From positions 186,001-250,000 of the forward strand of contig NW_025954990.1 of assembly GCF_022376445.1 (NCBI RefSeq): a DNA stretch of 64,000 nucleotides. The letters are read 5' to 3'. The position numbers were made by a program, and so were the translations under genes. This document shows, one piece after another, positions 29,761-40,255 of the stretch. The DNA is from Fomitopsis serialis. Taxonomy: Eukaryota > Basidiomycota > Agaricomycetes > Polyporales > Fomitopsidaceae. The notes below the pieces were generated by a model. It was not told the origin of the DNA. It saw nothing but the letters and a program-made list of their open reading frames with translations, and did not search any database. Numbering within the stretch: position 1 is the first letter of the stretch; every line of letters starts with the position of its first letter.

Positions 29761-29894
29761 TGCTTTTTGTGCCACTCGGAAACGCCGCGTAGAAAAGTAC
29801 GAAGTCAAGTGCTCACTGCGGACAACCCGGGTTGTGCGAGGCGCTTACATGGGCCCAACATTGCAAGACCGTGTATATTAGTAAGCCATCAAGT

Positions 29895-30036
29895 GAAATT
29901 CCCTAACATGGGAAGTACATTCCTAGAACATGGCACGATTTCGGAACATAGGAAGAACATAACACTTACATTCCCGATTCTAGGAACATTCGAAATGTTA
30001 GGCCGAACAAAGGAATCCCATTCCCTATGTTAGGAG
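29895..30036. repeat. Quasi-palindromic repeat cluster beside tRNA-Glu
   Basis: An AT-richer patch with recurring short units. TTCCC-TAACAT-GGGAA (29899-29914) is an inverted repeat. CCTAACAT occurs at 29902-29909 and its reverse complement ATGTTAGG at 29995-30002 and 30027-30034. Variants of GGAACAT/AGAACAT recur at about 29925, 29943, 29954 and 29983. It lies 135 bp downstream of tRNA-Glu. I do not recognise a known element; it could be a decayed LTR or MITE end, or a regulatory array. Confidence 0.45.
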
Positions 30037-30243
30037 CTCCGACTTAGAGCCGTAAAAATATACACGTCCTTACAATGTAAGTACCATGTGAGCGCTTCGC
30101 ACAGCGCGGTTCGTCCGCAGTGGCTTGTGTGAGGGGTATCAAACACGACTTGTTCCATTGCTACAAAATGATTACATGCATCGGTGCTACGGTGTACATC
30201 GCCCCCACGACTTCTTCTCTTCTTTCTTGGTTGCATACATCCA

Positions 30244-31668
30244 TCACGGCTTGATGGCAATCTTGAGAGCACCACGGCTGTTCATCTTGTCCAGAGCGCC
30301 CTGGTAGTCCTCAAGCTTGAAGACATCCGTAACCTATGCCAGAGCCATGAGGTCCTGACATGTGGGGAAGACAAAGGTGGAGCTACGTACCATGCCCTTG
30401 ACGTTGATCTTTCCGCCGTCGAGGTACGCAACCGCGCGGGGGAAGCAGAACGCCTGTGAGAACGAGCCGAGAATCTGTGAAAGCAAACAGCATCGATTAC
30501 GTCCCTGTTCTTCTGTGCTCGCAGGAAGGCGACGTACCTTGATCTCGTCCCCGAAGATCTTGGACGGCGGCCAGTGCACCGTCGCCTTGTTCGCGTACAC
30601 GCCGTAGATCATGATCGTGCCTCCCCTCCGGACGTAGTTAATGCTCTCCTGCGCGAGCTTCTCCACGCCGGTCGCCTCAACCACGACGTCAAAGCCGTAC
30701 GGGTTGTCCTTCTTGAGCTGCTCCCACTGAGGGTCAGGGTTCTGCCGGTCGAGCTCGATGTACTCGTCCCCCGCATTCAGCTGCTTGGCGATGTCCATCT
30801 TGATACCCTTATTCGCCGCAATGACGACCTTGTGCGCGCCGTTCAGCTTGAGCAGCTGGGCGAGGATAAGGCCGGTTGGGCCGGCACCGAGCAGGAGGAC
30901 GTCAATGCCGACAGGCGGGTTCAGCTTGTCGAGGCCGTGGATAGCACATGCCGCGGGCTCGAGCAGTGTTGACTCCTCGTCAGTGAGGTTGTGGATCTTG
31001 TAGCACTTCTTTTGATGGCTGCATGAGGACGTCAGACGGCAGTGAAAAGGATAAGAGAACGCGCACGCACTAAACGATATATTCGGCAAACCCACCGTCC
31101 ATGGTCACACCACGTGCATTGAAGTTCTCGCAAAGTACCGCCTGACCCCGTCGGCAGTAGAAGCAGTCGTCGCACTGCAGACACGGGCGGTCAGACGTCA
31201 TCCCACACGTATACATGTCAAAGGCATACGGAAATGCCAACATCCGCGACAACCCTGTCGCCGAGCTCAAAGTCCTTGACGTTCTTGCCCTTCTCCACCA
31301 CCTTTCCGATCGCTTCGTGACCGGGGATGAGCTGCACATACGTATATTGAGCTTCTCGGAGCGAGTCGCAGATAGCGCATACATACGGGGAACTTGGCAA
31401 TGAATTCACCCTCGTGAATGTGCCCGTCCGTGCCGCAGACACCACAGCATGTCACTATATGCGCCTGTCAATCGTCTGCACGACAAGCTGGTCGCAGTAG
31501 CTCACCTTTGAGGAGAAGATCGTCGTCGTTGCACTTCGGGATCGGCACTTCCTTGATCTCGAATTTCTGGGGCTAGACAAACACGCGATGATCAGACAGA
31601 TCCCGCGATGACCTGAGGTATAAGCTCACAGCGCTATAGTAGAGCGCGCGCATGGTTCCCTCGGGCAT
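30244..31668 (-). CDS. Zinc-dependent medium-chain alcohol/polyol dehydrogenase
   Basis: GroES-like NAD(P) alcohol dehydrogenase of 344 aa in eight exons: 31668-31630, 31572-31506, 31454-31387, 31331-31230, 31174-31071, 31018-30538, 30474-30391, 30333-30244. Catalytic zinc ligands in [12 protein letters not shown] (Cys42) and PGHEAIG (His63, Glu64). The structural zinc lobe has four cysteines in [15 protein letters not shown]. The Rossmann motif is [14 protein letters not shown]. The overall pattern resembles fungal D-arabinitol or sorbitol dehydrogenases; the substrate is not certain. A palindromic CRE (TGACGTCA) lies about 146 bp upstream and a TATA-like ATAAATA about 95 bp upstream. All exon phases agree. 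Confidence 0.9.
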
Positions 31669-31813
31669 GTTGGCAGCGGTCGGTGTTGTATGCGTCGAGC
31701 AAGAAGAAGGGGATGGTGGTCAAGACAAAGGCAGAGATACGCGTCCGTCCGCTGGCTCGTATTTATCTCGGGCATCGAGCGCCGGATTTGCTTGCTTCAC
31801 CCGGCCCGGCGCC

Positions 31814-31821
31814 TGACGTCA
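31814..31821 (+). promoter_or_regulatory. CRE palindrome TGACGTCA upstream of the dehydrogenase
   Basis: A full TGACGTCA octamer, the ATF/CREB-type bZIP site, about 146 bp upstream of the polyol dehydrogenase start codon on the minus strand. In fungi such sites are bound by stress regulators of the Atf1/Sko1 class. Binding here is inferred. Confidence 0.4.
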
Positions 31822-32600
31822 CGCAGAAAGCGAAGCCGGAGCGAAGCAGACGACGCGTCGTAACGCTCCATAACGGGCTTGCTTTCCCACGGCCGCCGTG
31901 CGCGAGCGTGACGACGCGGTCCCGTGCGTCGTGACGGATGGCGTCTGGTGGGCAGGATCGCCATATACGGCGGTCCGTCACAGGTTTCGAGAGCGGCGCT
32001 GCTCATCGATGCCAACACGGCCTGCACAATCAGCACCCCCTTTTACCAAGCCTACAAGATCCGACTCGCTCAGGGTGACGCAGCGTAAGTTTGAACCAGC
32101 GTACGGACGGCACAACGTCACCAGGGCACCACCGCGCGGAGGCGAGTAGAAGGCGGTTGTATTTGCCCAACCTACCGAAGTCCCACTAACAACGGAGAAA
32201 TGTACTTACTTCACCAGTGGAGCCTCGAAGGAATAACGGCGTTCAATAGCACGATCTGCAGGGGCATTGGTTGCGGAGCACGGACCTGGTGCCTGCCGTC
32301 GGTAGGCCGATACAGAGGTTCTCTAGGGGCCTCGTGCAGGCTGAAGATAGATCCGGGCAGTGTATCTCAATACACGGGGAATAAAGCTAGCTTTCCAGCA
32401 CTGATCTGGGCGCGACGAAACGACATCGATCATGTCGAGCGCCTCAACAGTTACCTGCAACCATCAATGTTAACACACTTCAACGCAGACTTTAGACATC
32501 GCCATGTTGGAGTATTGCGTACGAACATAGGGGTCTTGGTCAAGTTTTGGTTCTTCATCGTCACGAGAAAAGTGCAACTAAATGTTCGGTCCCGGGCTCG
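31822..32600. other. Intergenic region between the dehydrogenase and acyl-CoA synthetase
   Basis: About 780 bp between the start of one minus-strand gene and the stop of the next. ORF 32200-33051 on the plus strand runs into the antisense of the acyl-CoA synthetase and is a shadow. No further feature is supported. Confidence 0.4.
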
Positions 32601-35600
32601 TCATGAAGCACGAGTTGCTGTCGTCGGCGAGCCGACCCGGACACTACCAACGTCCTTCTTCGCCAAGTCTTTCACCCACTTCCGCAGAACGTGTTTCATG
32701 ACCTTTCCGCTCGCGGTCTTCGGCAGCTCTTCAGGTGCTCCGTCTTCGCCCGCAAACCACACCCAAGCAGGCGCATTCTGCCACCAGCAATATCCAGAAC
32801 ACACACCGTCAGCCGCGCTCGAACCGCAGCTCAGGTACGCACCTGCGGGTTCATGCCCTGCGCGACGAAGTCGCGTATTTCCTCGCGTGAAGGTTGTTGG
32901 ACCGCGGTGGTTTCGCGGACGATCCACGCACCGACGACTTCTCCCAGCACTGAATGCGGCACTGCCACCGCGGCTGCTTCGCTTACTGCGGGATGTGCCG
33001 TTAGCACGTTCTCGATCTGTACGGGGAAGAGGTTCTCCCCGCCGCGTATGATGATGTCCTGTGACATGTAAGTTCCCATGGTCCTTCGTGGAGAGCGTGC
33101 ATACCTTGATTCTTCCAACCACTAATAAAGGACACTATCTTTAGACTTCTGGCGAATCAAAGAAAAGTTAAGAGGTGTTACCTTTCAGATATCCTTCCTC
33201 ATCCATGATACCTTCATCCCCAGTGCACATCCACACCGTCCCATCAGGATCTCTGACCGTCGCCTTTACGGACTGCTCCTCATCTTCCCAGTACCTGCAC
33301 GATCACATATGTCCATCCCCAACCATCACTTGCGCGCACACAGCAATCCACGCACCCTTTGTGGACTAAGTAGCCCGACACCAGGATCTCCCCCGGCGTA
33401 CCGACGGGCACTGTCTCCTGGTGTTCGTCAACAATCTTCGCCTTCACGTGCGGGAGCGGACGCCCGACTGTCTCGACGCGCTTGATGATCGGGTCGTCCG
33501 GATTTGCCTGGAAAGACACCGGACTAAAGTATGATACGAGATGAGTTAAGGCTCAGGACAGCATTCGAGATGATTGTACACCTCGTCTCCGCTACAAGGC
33601 ACATGCGGGATGTAAGTTACATAAGCGTACAGCGACTTGATAGACGAACGCACTCATGCCAAACGCCACGGTGAGCTCACGCAAGTTTAGCTGCTCGATA
33701 AGCCGCCTCATCATTTCGATCGGCACCGGTGCACCCGACGCGATCCCAGTCCTACACATAAATACGACACGTTGAAAGGAATGACATATCGATTCAGCCT
33801 GTGTTCTTCTGAGACGTTATGTGCGACACGAACGTACCTTAACAAGCTCGTATCGACTGTTTGACCCTCCGCACGGCGTCGCTGCACCTCGTGTAGGACA
33901 CCAAGGTGGTGTGTCGGCACGCCGTGGAGTGCTGTGCACCGTTCGTTGACGAGTGCGTCGACGATCGCAGGGGGCGAGTAGATCTCCGAAGGGTAGACGA
34001 TGCACGCGCCGTGCGTCCATGCGGCGAGGTTCCCTAGAACGAGGCGTGTAGGATTTCTATCAGCCAGAGGGGCATACAACGAGGCGAGAAGGACGTATCA
34101 AAACAGTGGAATAGTGGAGGGGGATTGCCTGCGCGGTATCATCAATGCAAACTCGCATAAATGACAAAAGACTCGGGACGTACAGAGCACATCCGATGAA
34201 GTCAAGCGCATGTTGCGCGCGATTGATATCGCGTTGTTGAGGAGGTTGTGGTGTGTGAGCTACAGCAGACATCAGTCACCGGAGGGGCGATCCACTGCGC
34301 CTTGCACCTACTGAGACCGCCTTCGGCGCACCCGTTGTCCCACTAAGTCGTACCACACATCAGCCAACATCCCTTCACGCAACCATACCTGAGTCCCCAC
34401 CTCGTAAACTGCAGATTCATCACCTCATCGCAATGCAAGCTCCTCGCAGTCTCCGCCACCCGCGCTTTCAGCGGGCTGTCCTCCCGCCACACGAGCACCT
34501 CCCGGAAGTCCACGGCACATCGCGCGATCTCGCGCTCCTCCTCAAACGTCTTCAGGTCCCCTCCGACCTTGCCGTCAGCCCCCGGGATGTTGTCGACGAC
34601 GACGAGGTTTTGAGCGTGGGGAGGCCCGGCTCCTGGATGTCGCCTGGGGCGGAGTGCGCGAGCGCGGGGAAGGCGTCGGCAAGCGTGCGGACGTAGGTCG
34701 AGGAGCGGAGGCGCGGGACGAGGAAGAGGTGCTTGGCGCCGACGAGATTGAGTGTGTTGACCTGCAGGAAATGTGCCCCCGTCAGCTATATGAAGCATCA
34801 CTTGGATCAACATGAACTTGTTGCACAGTGCATGAGGGGACCAGATGTCTGCAAGGTCACAAGGTCAGAAAATACTGAAAAGGACGTTCGCGTGCTCCAG
34901 TCACGTCCACTTCTAGCCAGCAACATGATCAGCCTTCCAAACCAACCACTACTCCTGGCAATGGTACTCTCAGCCAGTGAGGTTGCTATTACACGTGCGC
35001 TGTAGGCGCTGCAGCCCGAAATTGATGTAAGTCAGCGCTTCCCTGGCAGCATAGCGTTCGTTATGCGGTCATGTGCCAAGTGAGAGCTCAACCAGGGCAA
35101 GTATCAGAACCGGATCAGAGCCTTAGCATGCGCCAAAGGGACACATGTTGGGGGAAAGAGCGGAAACCTACAAGTTCTGGCAGCCTGTATGCGGGATTGA
35201 GCGTCACAAGGATGGCACCTATGCTCGCACAGGCCCATTGTAGCGATCCATACGCGCTGCACAGTGTGAGTATTCAAGTGTGCGTCCTGATGGCATACAC
35301 ACCTATTATTGCCCATCACCACACCGACGCGGTCGCCCTTCTGGACTCCCATGTCCAACAGACCTCGCGCGAGAGCCTGTATATGAGCATCAAACTGCTC
35401 AAAATCCCAAGCAAGATGGCTCTCCACGAGCATATTATGCAGGGACGGGCCCCCGTGAGGATGGGGCCGCTCGCTCCTCGAAATCAAAGCAGGTCGAGAC
35501 GCATGTTTGGCAAGGACCTCGGTCGCGAAGTACTCCGGGAACGTTTGCTGGACGAGTGGAGGGTGCGTGGGACCTTCAGCAGCAGAGAGCGTTATCGCAC

Positions 35601-35661
35601 GTCGCAGGAATCTTGCGATCCTCGCGGGAGCCGCGTTAGGAGGCGGACGCGGTCGCAACAT
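32601..35661 (-). CDS. Acyl-CoA synthetase, ACSF2-like, with frame break and candidate AT-AC intron
   Basis: AMP-forming ligase that activates medium/long-chain fatty acids; MLRPRPPPNAAPARIARFL looks like a mitochondrial presequence. Exons: 35661-35303, 35256-35172, 34761-34401, 34342-34312, 34259-34184, 34128-34099, 34045-33838, 33751-33654, 33591-33582, 33523-33356, 33294-33182, 33121-33105, 33058-32843, 32777-32601; about 649 aa if one base missing near 34610 is allowed for. Signature SGTTGAPKAVS, GMTETSPVSF, CTGDEGIMDEEGY, RIKDIIIRGGENLFP and the C-terminal LPKTASGKVMK lysine are all present. Near 34608-34611 the frame shifts between GLPTLK and NLVVVDN. The intron 34098-34046 starts AT and ends AC. 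One exon is 10 nt, one intron 410 nt. Start 35661 was chosen because TATATAT at 35722-35716 lies between it and the upstream ATG at 35730. Confidence 0.82.
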
Positions 35662-35715
35662 GCTAGTGGTGGTACTGTCGCAAGAGACAACCAACACGGT
35701 GCCGCTGAGAGCGCC

Positions 35716-35722
35716 ATATATA
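35716..35722 (-). promoter_or_regulatory. TATA box of the acyl-CoA synthetase gene
   Basis: TATATAT on the minus strand, 55 bp upstream of the chosen start codon at 35661. Its position argues against the more upstream in-frame ATG at 35730. Confidence 0.4.
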
Positions 35723-36484
35723 CACGCCATTTATACTGGGTTAGTCCGAAGAGATGCGCCAGGTGGGTCAGAGATCTGCGTCAATAAAAGAATCAGGCAG
35801 GGTCATGGCTCGGGGAAGCGGTCATGGGGCTCGGACTCGGAATGACGGGAAAGGAGCGCGTCAGCCCTCGGGGCATCCTGCAGGCCGCTCGTCGGTTCGC
35901 AGGAAATAAGGAGGTCACGGTGTTGCCGGTCTTGGTGATTAGACATGGCAGGCAACAATGACAATCAGTGTAAAAAGGCTCGCGCGTAGACCCAAAAGGC
36001 CGAACGAGTACGTACCCTGAGAGCGAGCAATCAAAATTTCAATTCCCGGCATGACCGATCCCATTGGTAGAGCACCTCTGCTTCTTTGTGGCAGACAATG
36101 CCCTTTTATATGTACTTACAGCGTTGACGACCTTCACTCTTGCGAAGCATGCCGATTGGGTATTGTCACGGCCTTCGACTACCGTTACTTAGCTAGGATT
36201 AGATTGGAGATGTTATCTCAGTACAGGAGAGACAAGCCTGGATGCGGTATGGAAGAGGAACCAAGGAGCAACAGCGTAGTACTGCCAGTCTCGATTGCAA
36301 AGACATGAGTGCGTTGGTCAAGAAAGAGAAGACAAACAACGTTGAGAACGACCTCGAGTACCCATGTATCACGTGACCGTTCGACGGTGAAACTCTATAC
36401 AACCTTTCTATAGCGGCCACCAAGCGTCCACTTCGTTGCAAAGTCTCTTAGTCTGATTTTGCAGGTGTCGTCTTGCTGCCCATC
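35723..36484. other. Divergent intergenic region with CACGTGA box
   Basis: About 760 bp between the acyl-CoA synthetase (-) and HRI1 (+). TCACGTGAC, a 9-bp palindrome, is at 36369-36377, 109 bp upstream of HRI1. A tRNA-like TGGTAGAGC near 36064 has no matching B box and is not a gene. Confidence 0.45.
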
Positions 36485-37285
36485 ATGACAGACAATACAG
36501 GGGGCTCACAAGGACACGCAGACATCTCGAAAAGAGTCTGGATCCGCTGGGGCGACGGCGAGCCCTTCGAAGACACATCCACCCTTGTCCTCACCGCGCC
36601 CTCCCAGACGTTCGTCGACGTGCGTATCTTCAAAGCGGATTCACAGTCTGGGACTGCCTTTCCCGATAACGGGCAATCTTCCGACGCATCCCGTCTCGAA
36701 TGGGCTTTTTCTGGTGTCGCCACAACCGAGTATCGCGACGGCGTCTGCCACAAGACCTGGACGCACCATGTCGATTCGCGCTCTGCGTATGGAGACAAAC
36801 CACCGGTGGATGAGGGCGATATGTTCCCCGAACCAGACGGCGTGCTCTGCCGCGAGAAGGGGCGGATGGTCAATCCTGCCACGGGGGAGATGTCCGACTA
36901 CGAGGAGATGTGGGAGACCATCGAAGCCCAGGCGACTGGTGCGGACAGCGCGATATTCTGTCTCGTTGCTGCGGTTAGCGGACCTGCCGCCGAGCTGCAC
37001 AAGGCAAGGGGCTCGCTCGTACGCATTGGCCAATTCATCCAATGTTTGCTCATCGTCGGCGACGAGGTGAATGTAGAGAGGTGGATATATGCGGGGGAGG
37101 ACGCAGTAGGCGCAACAGATGCCAACACCATCCGGGCGGATGGTTGGGTGCGAGTTATCAAACTGGGCCCACGCGTTTTGCCCTGCCGCTGGGTCTTCCG
37201 AGGGGAGGCTTGCTGGAAAGGCGCGACGTATGACGACCAGACGCAGCCATGGACATGGTTACTGACGGAGAAACATTCTTGGTGA
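36485..37285 (+). CDS. HRI1: HRI1-family protein
   Basis: A single-exon protein of 266 aa with the layout of the HRI1 family (in yeast, a partner of casein kinase Hrr25; exact role unclear). Seen: VWIRWGDGEPFEDTSTLVLT, TFVDVRIFK, RLEWAFSGVA, TWTHHVDSR, DEGDMFPEPDG, EKGRMVNPATGEMSDYEEMW and a C-terminal PCRWVFRGEACWKGA. A two-lipocalin-like fold is known for the yeast protein. The first ATG (36485) is used. A GTGAGG donor-like sequence sits exactly at the stop codon, so a short extra 3' exon cannot be excluded (an open frame continues at 37287-37508). No frame break, although its neighbours on both sides have them. Confidence 0.82.
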   Translation: MTDNTGGSQGHADISKRVWIRWGDGEPFEDTSTLVLTAPSQTFVDVRIFKADSQSGTAFPDNGQSSDASRLEWAFSGVATTEYRDGVCHKTWTHHVDSRSAYGDKPPVDEGDMFPEPDGVLCREKGRMVNPATGEMSDYEEMWETIEAQATGADSAIFCLVAAVSGPAAELHKARGSLVRIGQFIQCLLIVGDEVNVERWIYAGEDAVGATDANTIRADGWVRVIKLGPRVLPCRWVFRGEACWKGATYDDQTQPWTWLLTEKHSW

Positions 37286-37575
37286 GGTGTGTATCCCGCT
37301 ACAATCAACCACTGTCATGCAAGGCAAATATCAGTACTTCTTCACTATACTCAAGCCTAGATCTTGGATTTCCACCTTCCAAACTTCATACGAGAACACA
37401 GACTTCTCTTCCATACCACCGAAGCCAAGGAAGGTGCGAATTGAACCTGCGTTCGATACTCACGGCTCGCATATAATCATATCATTATCTCCAGAAGACC
37501 TAGTATAAGCACTGAATACGTGTAATGTGTGCTGTATCCTCTATGCCGCACAAACTCCGTGTCCATCAACGACCG

Positions 37576-39794
37576 TTAGCCCTCATGCTTACCGCGGTGA
37601 GCCGTAGGCGCACACTCTGCATCCCAGTCCACCGGGGTAAGTTCCCTGATTCGTTCCCGGAACGCCGCCAGCGTGCAAAACTCGGGCGAGCCGGGTAGGT
37701 GCTTGCCCTCCTCCGCGCACACAGACAACGTCAGGTTACGATTTTGATAACGCATCCGGACATCTGGCAAAGATATCAGTGCAAGAAAAGAGGCGGTCTA
37801 TCCTATACGCACAATGTTCCGAAGAAGTGTCCGGGCGTTGTTGTCGGAACGGGGCGAAGACGCCCTGCCATATTGACTCCGCGGAGCCTCCGGCCCCGTT
37901 CGTCTGCGGAATAGTTCGAATGTAAAGGCGGACGAGAATGCCGGCCACCTTGACATTCACACAAGTCAGTGCCCCGCAATCCGCGTCCAACGCCAGCCAG
38001 ACTTACCGGTTATCGAACACGTCAAGCGTGCTGCATAGCGCAGCCAGACAGGTGTCGTGCGTGCTATGTATCAGGATCTTCAGCGGGTCTCGCGAGCCGT
38101 TCTCCGCCTTCGCCTGCATCTTGCGCGTAAGGTCACTCAGGAGGGGACCCATCCCGAGTCGGCGCACTTCCTCCGTTTGGTCTGGCGCGCAGGAGGGACG
38201 GGAGGGAAGGAGTAATCAGTAAGCGGTCTCGTGCGTGCGATACGGTGCGAGCGTCTCACACCCTGCGAACCATTCGTGAACCACGGCCTTCTCCTGCGTT
38301 TGGAAGGTGAACAAAGACCGAAAGCAGAAGGATCATAACGGGACACGTACAATGAGGTCCATACGGCTGGGTCTTGAACTCTGGCGGCAGTGAATCCCAT
38401 GGCGTTTGCAGCCCGAACCTACACCGACGGCCGCTCAGTCAGAGATACAACGACAGCAGAGTAGGTTGCGCGCACAGTATCCAATATGCCCGATGCCCGC
38501 GGCTGGCCGTCCAGCCGTATCGGATTCCCCCCGATGTACTTTGATACTTCTTATCCAGAGACGCCAACGTTTCGTTCCATTCGGACGCAGCAGCTAGGAC
38601 ATGCATGTGTCATCATGGAGTGAGGGACAGACATGGGAGACCAAAACTGACCTTTGGCGAAGCCCACTTGCAGAACCTCGAGTCGTTTACATGCCATGGT
38701 GTTTCCAAAAAGGTTCTCTTCCCTTCCATTTCTTTGTCGCAACACATAATTAGCACTGTGGCAGGCAAGGAACCGATGCAGCTATGAGCGCAACACACCG
38801 TATCCTCAGCTGGGGCACGAAGTCGGGCGCGCTTTTGCGTCGGGATACAATCCGTGTACGACTTGCTGCAGCGACTCGATCGTTCTCGGTACGTTGGTGG
38901 ATCGTAGATAAATGTCGTCGTGTGAGCTAGCTACGTCGGGCAGGAAACCTAGTCTGCGCGGGAGTGAAATGCCATAAGTATTGACTCGTTAGCACGCAGG
39001 ACCTCCACGCGACGACGTACTTGTCTATGTAGAGTTGCCTGAGCGCTCGCCCATAGTCGTATGTCGTCTGTAATCAAAGAGTCGTAAAGCACATCTTCCG
39101 TGAGCGGGAGTTCTGCGATCGGTTGGGTGTAGGTACCACAGGCAAGATTTACGCACCTGTCTCCCAACGTCTGTCAACTCTCCCAGAAGACTTCCGTCAA
39201 AACATAATTAGCTTCGAACGCTTTACACTACGTGCGCCGGTGCCGGTGCAATAGCACAAAGATGAACTCACCATTCGCCCGGCGCAGCAGACCCATCCAG
39301 CCGCTCGACCACCCGCACCGTCCTTAGCGACTCCTGGTGCTGTGCCTCCCCTCCATCCACTGGACCCCGCACGCCCGGAACCGCTGGACTCGCGCTGGCG
39401 ACCGCAGCACGGAAGTCGCGCGCGGTGTGGCAGAACATCCAATGCTTCGGGATCGACGCCGGGGATCCGCCATCCGCACGCCTACTGGGGTGCGTTCACC
39501 TGCGGTCCGCATTCAAGCACACGACATTCGTCAAGACCGAGATCATCTACAGCCAGGGAACGGTACCACACACCATGTCGAATGTAGACGTGCACTTGCT
39601 CGAGCTCGAGCTCGGGCGGCGCGACGGGGTACCCCTGGACGTCGAGCGGCACCGAGCCATTCAAGCTTCTCGCTGTGTTCGGCCCGCATCTCTGCTCATC
39701 TCACTTGGTACGGACGCACCCGCTTGCGTACGTAGAAGTAGAAGTAAGATCGGTAGACACACGGCGAGACTGAAGGCGGGAGAAGAGGCTGCAT
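37576..39794 (-). pseudogene. Histidine acid phosphatase-like gene, frame broken repeatedly
   Basis: Branch-2 histidine phosphatase. The active-site RHGERTPVG is split across 39574/39499 and the catalytic HD is in STHDTCLAALCS near 38060. Further family pieces: CLLGELTDVGRQ, RSTNVPRTIESLQQVVHGLY, NGREENLFGN, GYQTEEVRRLGMGPLLSDL and the tail SPEFCTLAAFRERI with LTPVDWDAEC. Exons on the minus strand are near 39665-39574, 39499-39272, 39190-39157, 39067-39021, 38953-38799, 38731-38652, 38593-38476, 38418-38351, 38293-38260, 38181-38007, 37948-37813 and 37763-37576; the first exon (MQPLLPPSVSP...) is uncertain. Family motifs jump frame about seven times between 37906 and 38821, each time as if one base were missing from a run of like bases. 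This is either a recent pseudogene or a stretch of poor sequence. Splice sites and motifs are otherwise well kept, which favours the latter. Confidence 0.7.
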
Positions 39795-40255
39795 GAGGCT
39801 CAGGAGCTGCGCGGGGTTTCCCGGTTGCGTTGACGAAATACGGGTATACGATTGGAGAACCCGGTGCTCGTCGTGCTCGTCGTTGAACACTTCGACCGAC
39901 GGGTGCTGAATATCGAGTGATAGTTGATAAGAACGAGCTCTACGGTGGGCGCCCTGCAGAACTACAATTTGTAGATGTGCCCCTGGTGACGCCTGCATCT
40001 ACATAAGGTTTCATTCAAGTTTCATTGTCGATGCATCATATTCAAAGCTGCTGAAACCAAACATACTCTAATGCATGACCAAAGTATGTTGTCGTTCCCG
40101 TTCGTCGCTGCGAGCGAGGCGGGGGCGTTCTCGACGACCCGGACGAGCTCGAGATGGCTCCAGTGCTGCTGCGCGCCCGTGATCTGGAGCGTGAGGAACG
40201 GGAAAACTCCTGCAACCATCATCGGCCTCCGACGCGCTCCTTGTCCCGAACCAAC

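Noticed and set aside
32200..33051. 283-aa plus-strand ORF
   Set aside because: Overlaps the well-supported minus-strand acyl-CoA synthetase 3' exons and has no conserved motif.
35661..35730. Upstream in-frame ATG of the acyl-CoA synthetase gene
   Set aside because: A TATATAT box lies between it and the ATG at 35661, so it is probably upstream of transcription start.
36050..36110. tRNA-like A box (TGGTAGAGC)
   Set aside because: No matching B box, acceptor stem or T-arm can be drawn.
37287..37508. Open frame after HRI1 as an extra 3' exon
   Set aside because: HRI1 already has family length and a normal C-terminus; there is no clear acceptor. Kept only as a remark in the HRI1 entry.
40154..40255. 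In-frame ATG 34 codons upstream of the SCS7 start
   Set aside because: The added residues do not match the family, whose proteins start just before the cytochrome b5 domain.
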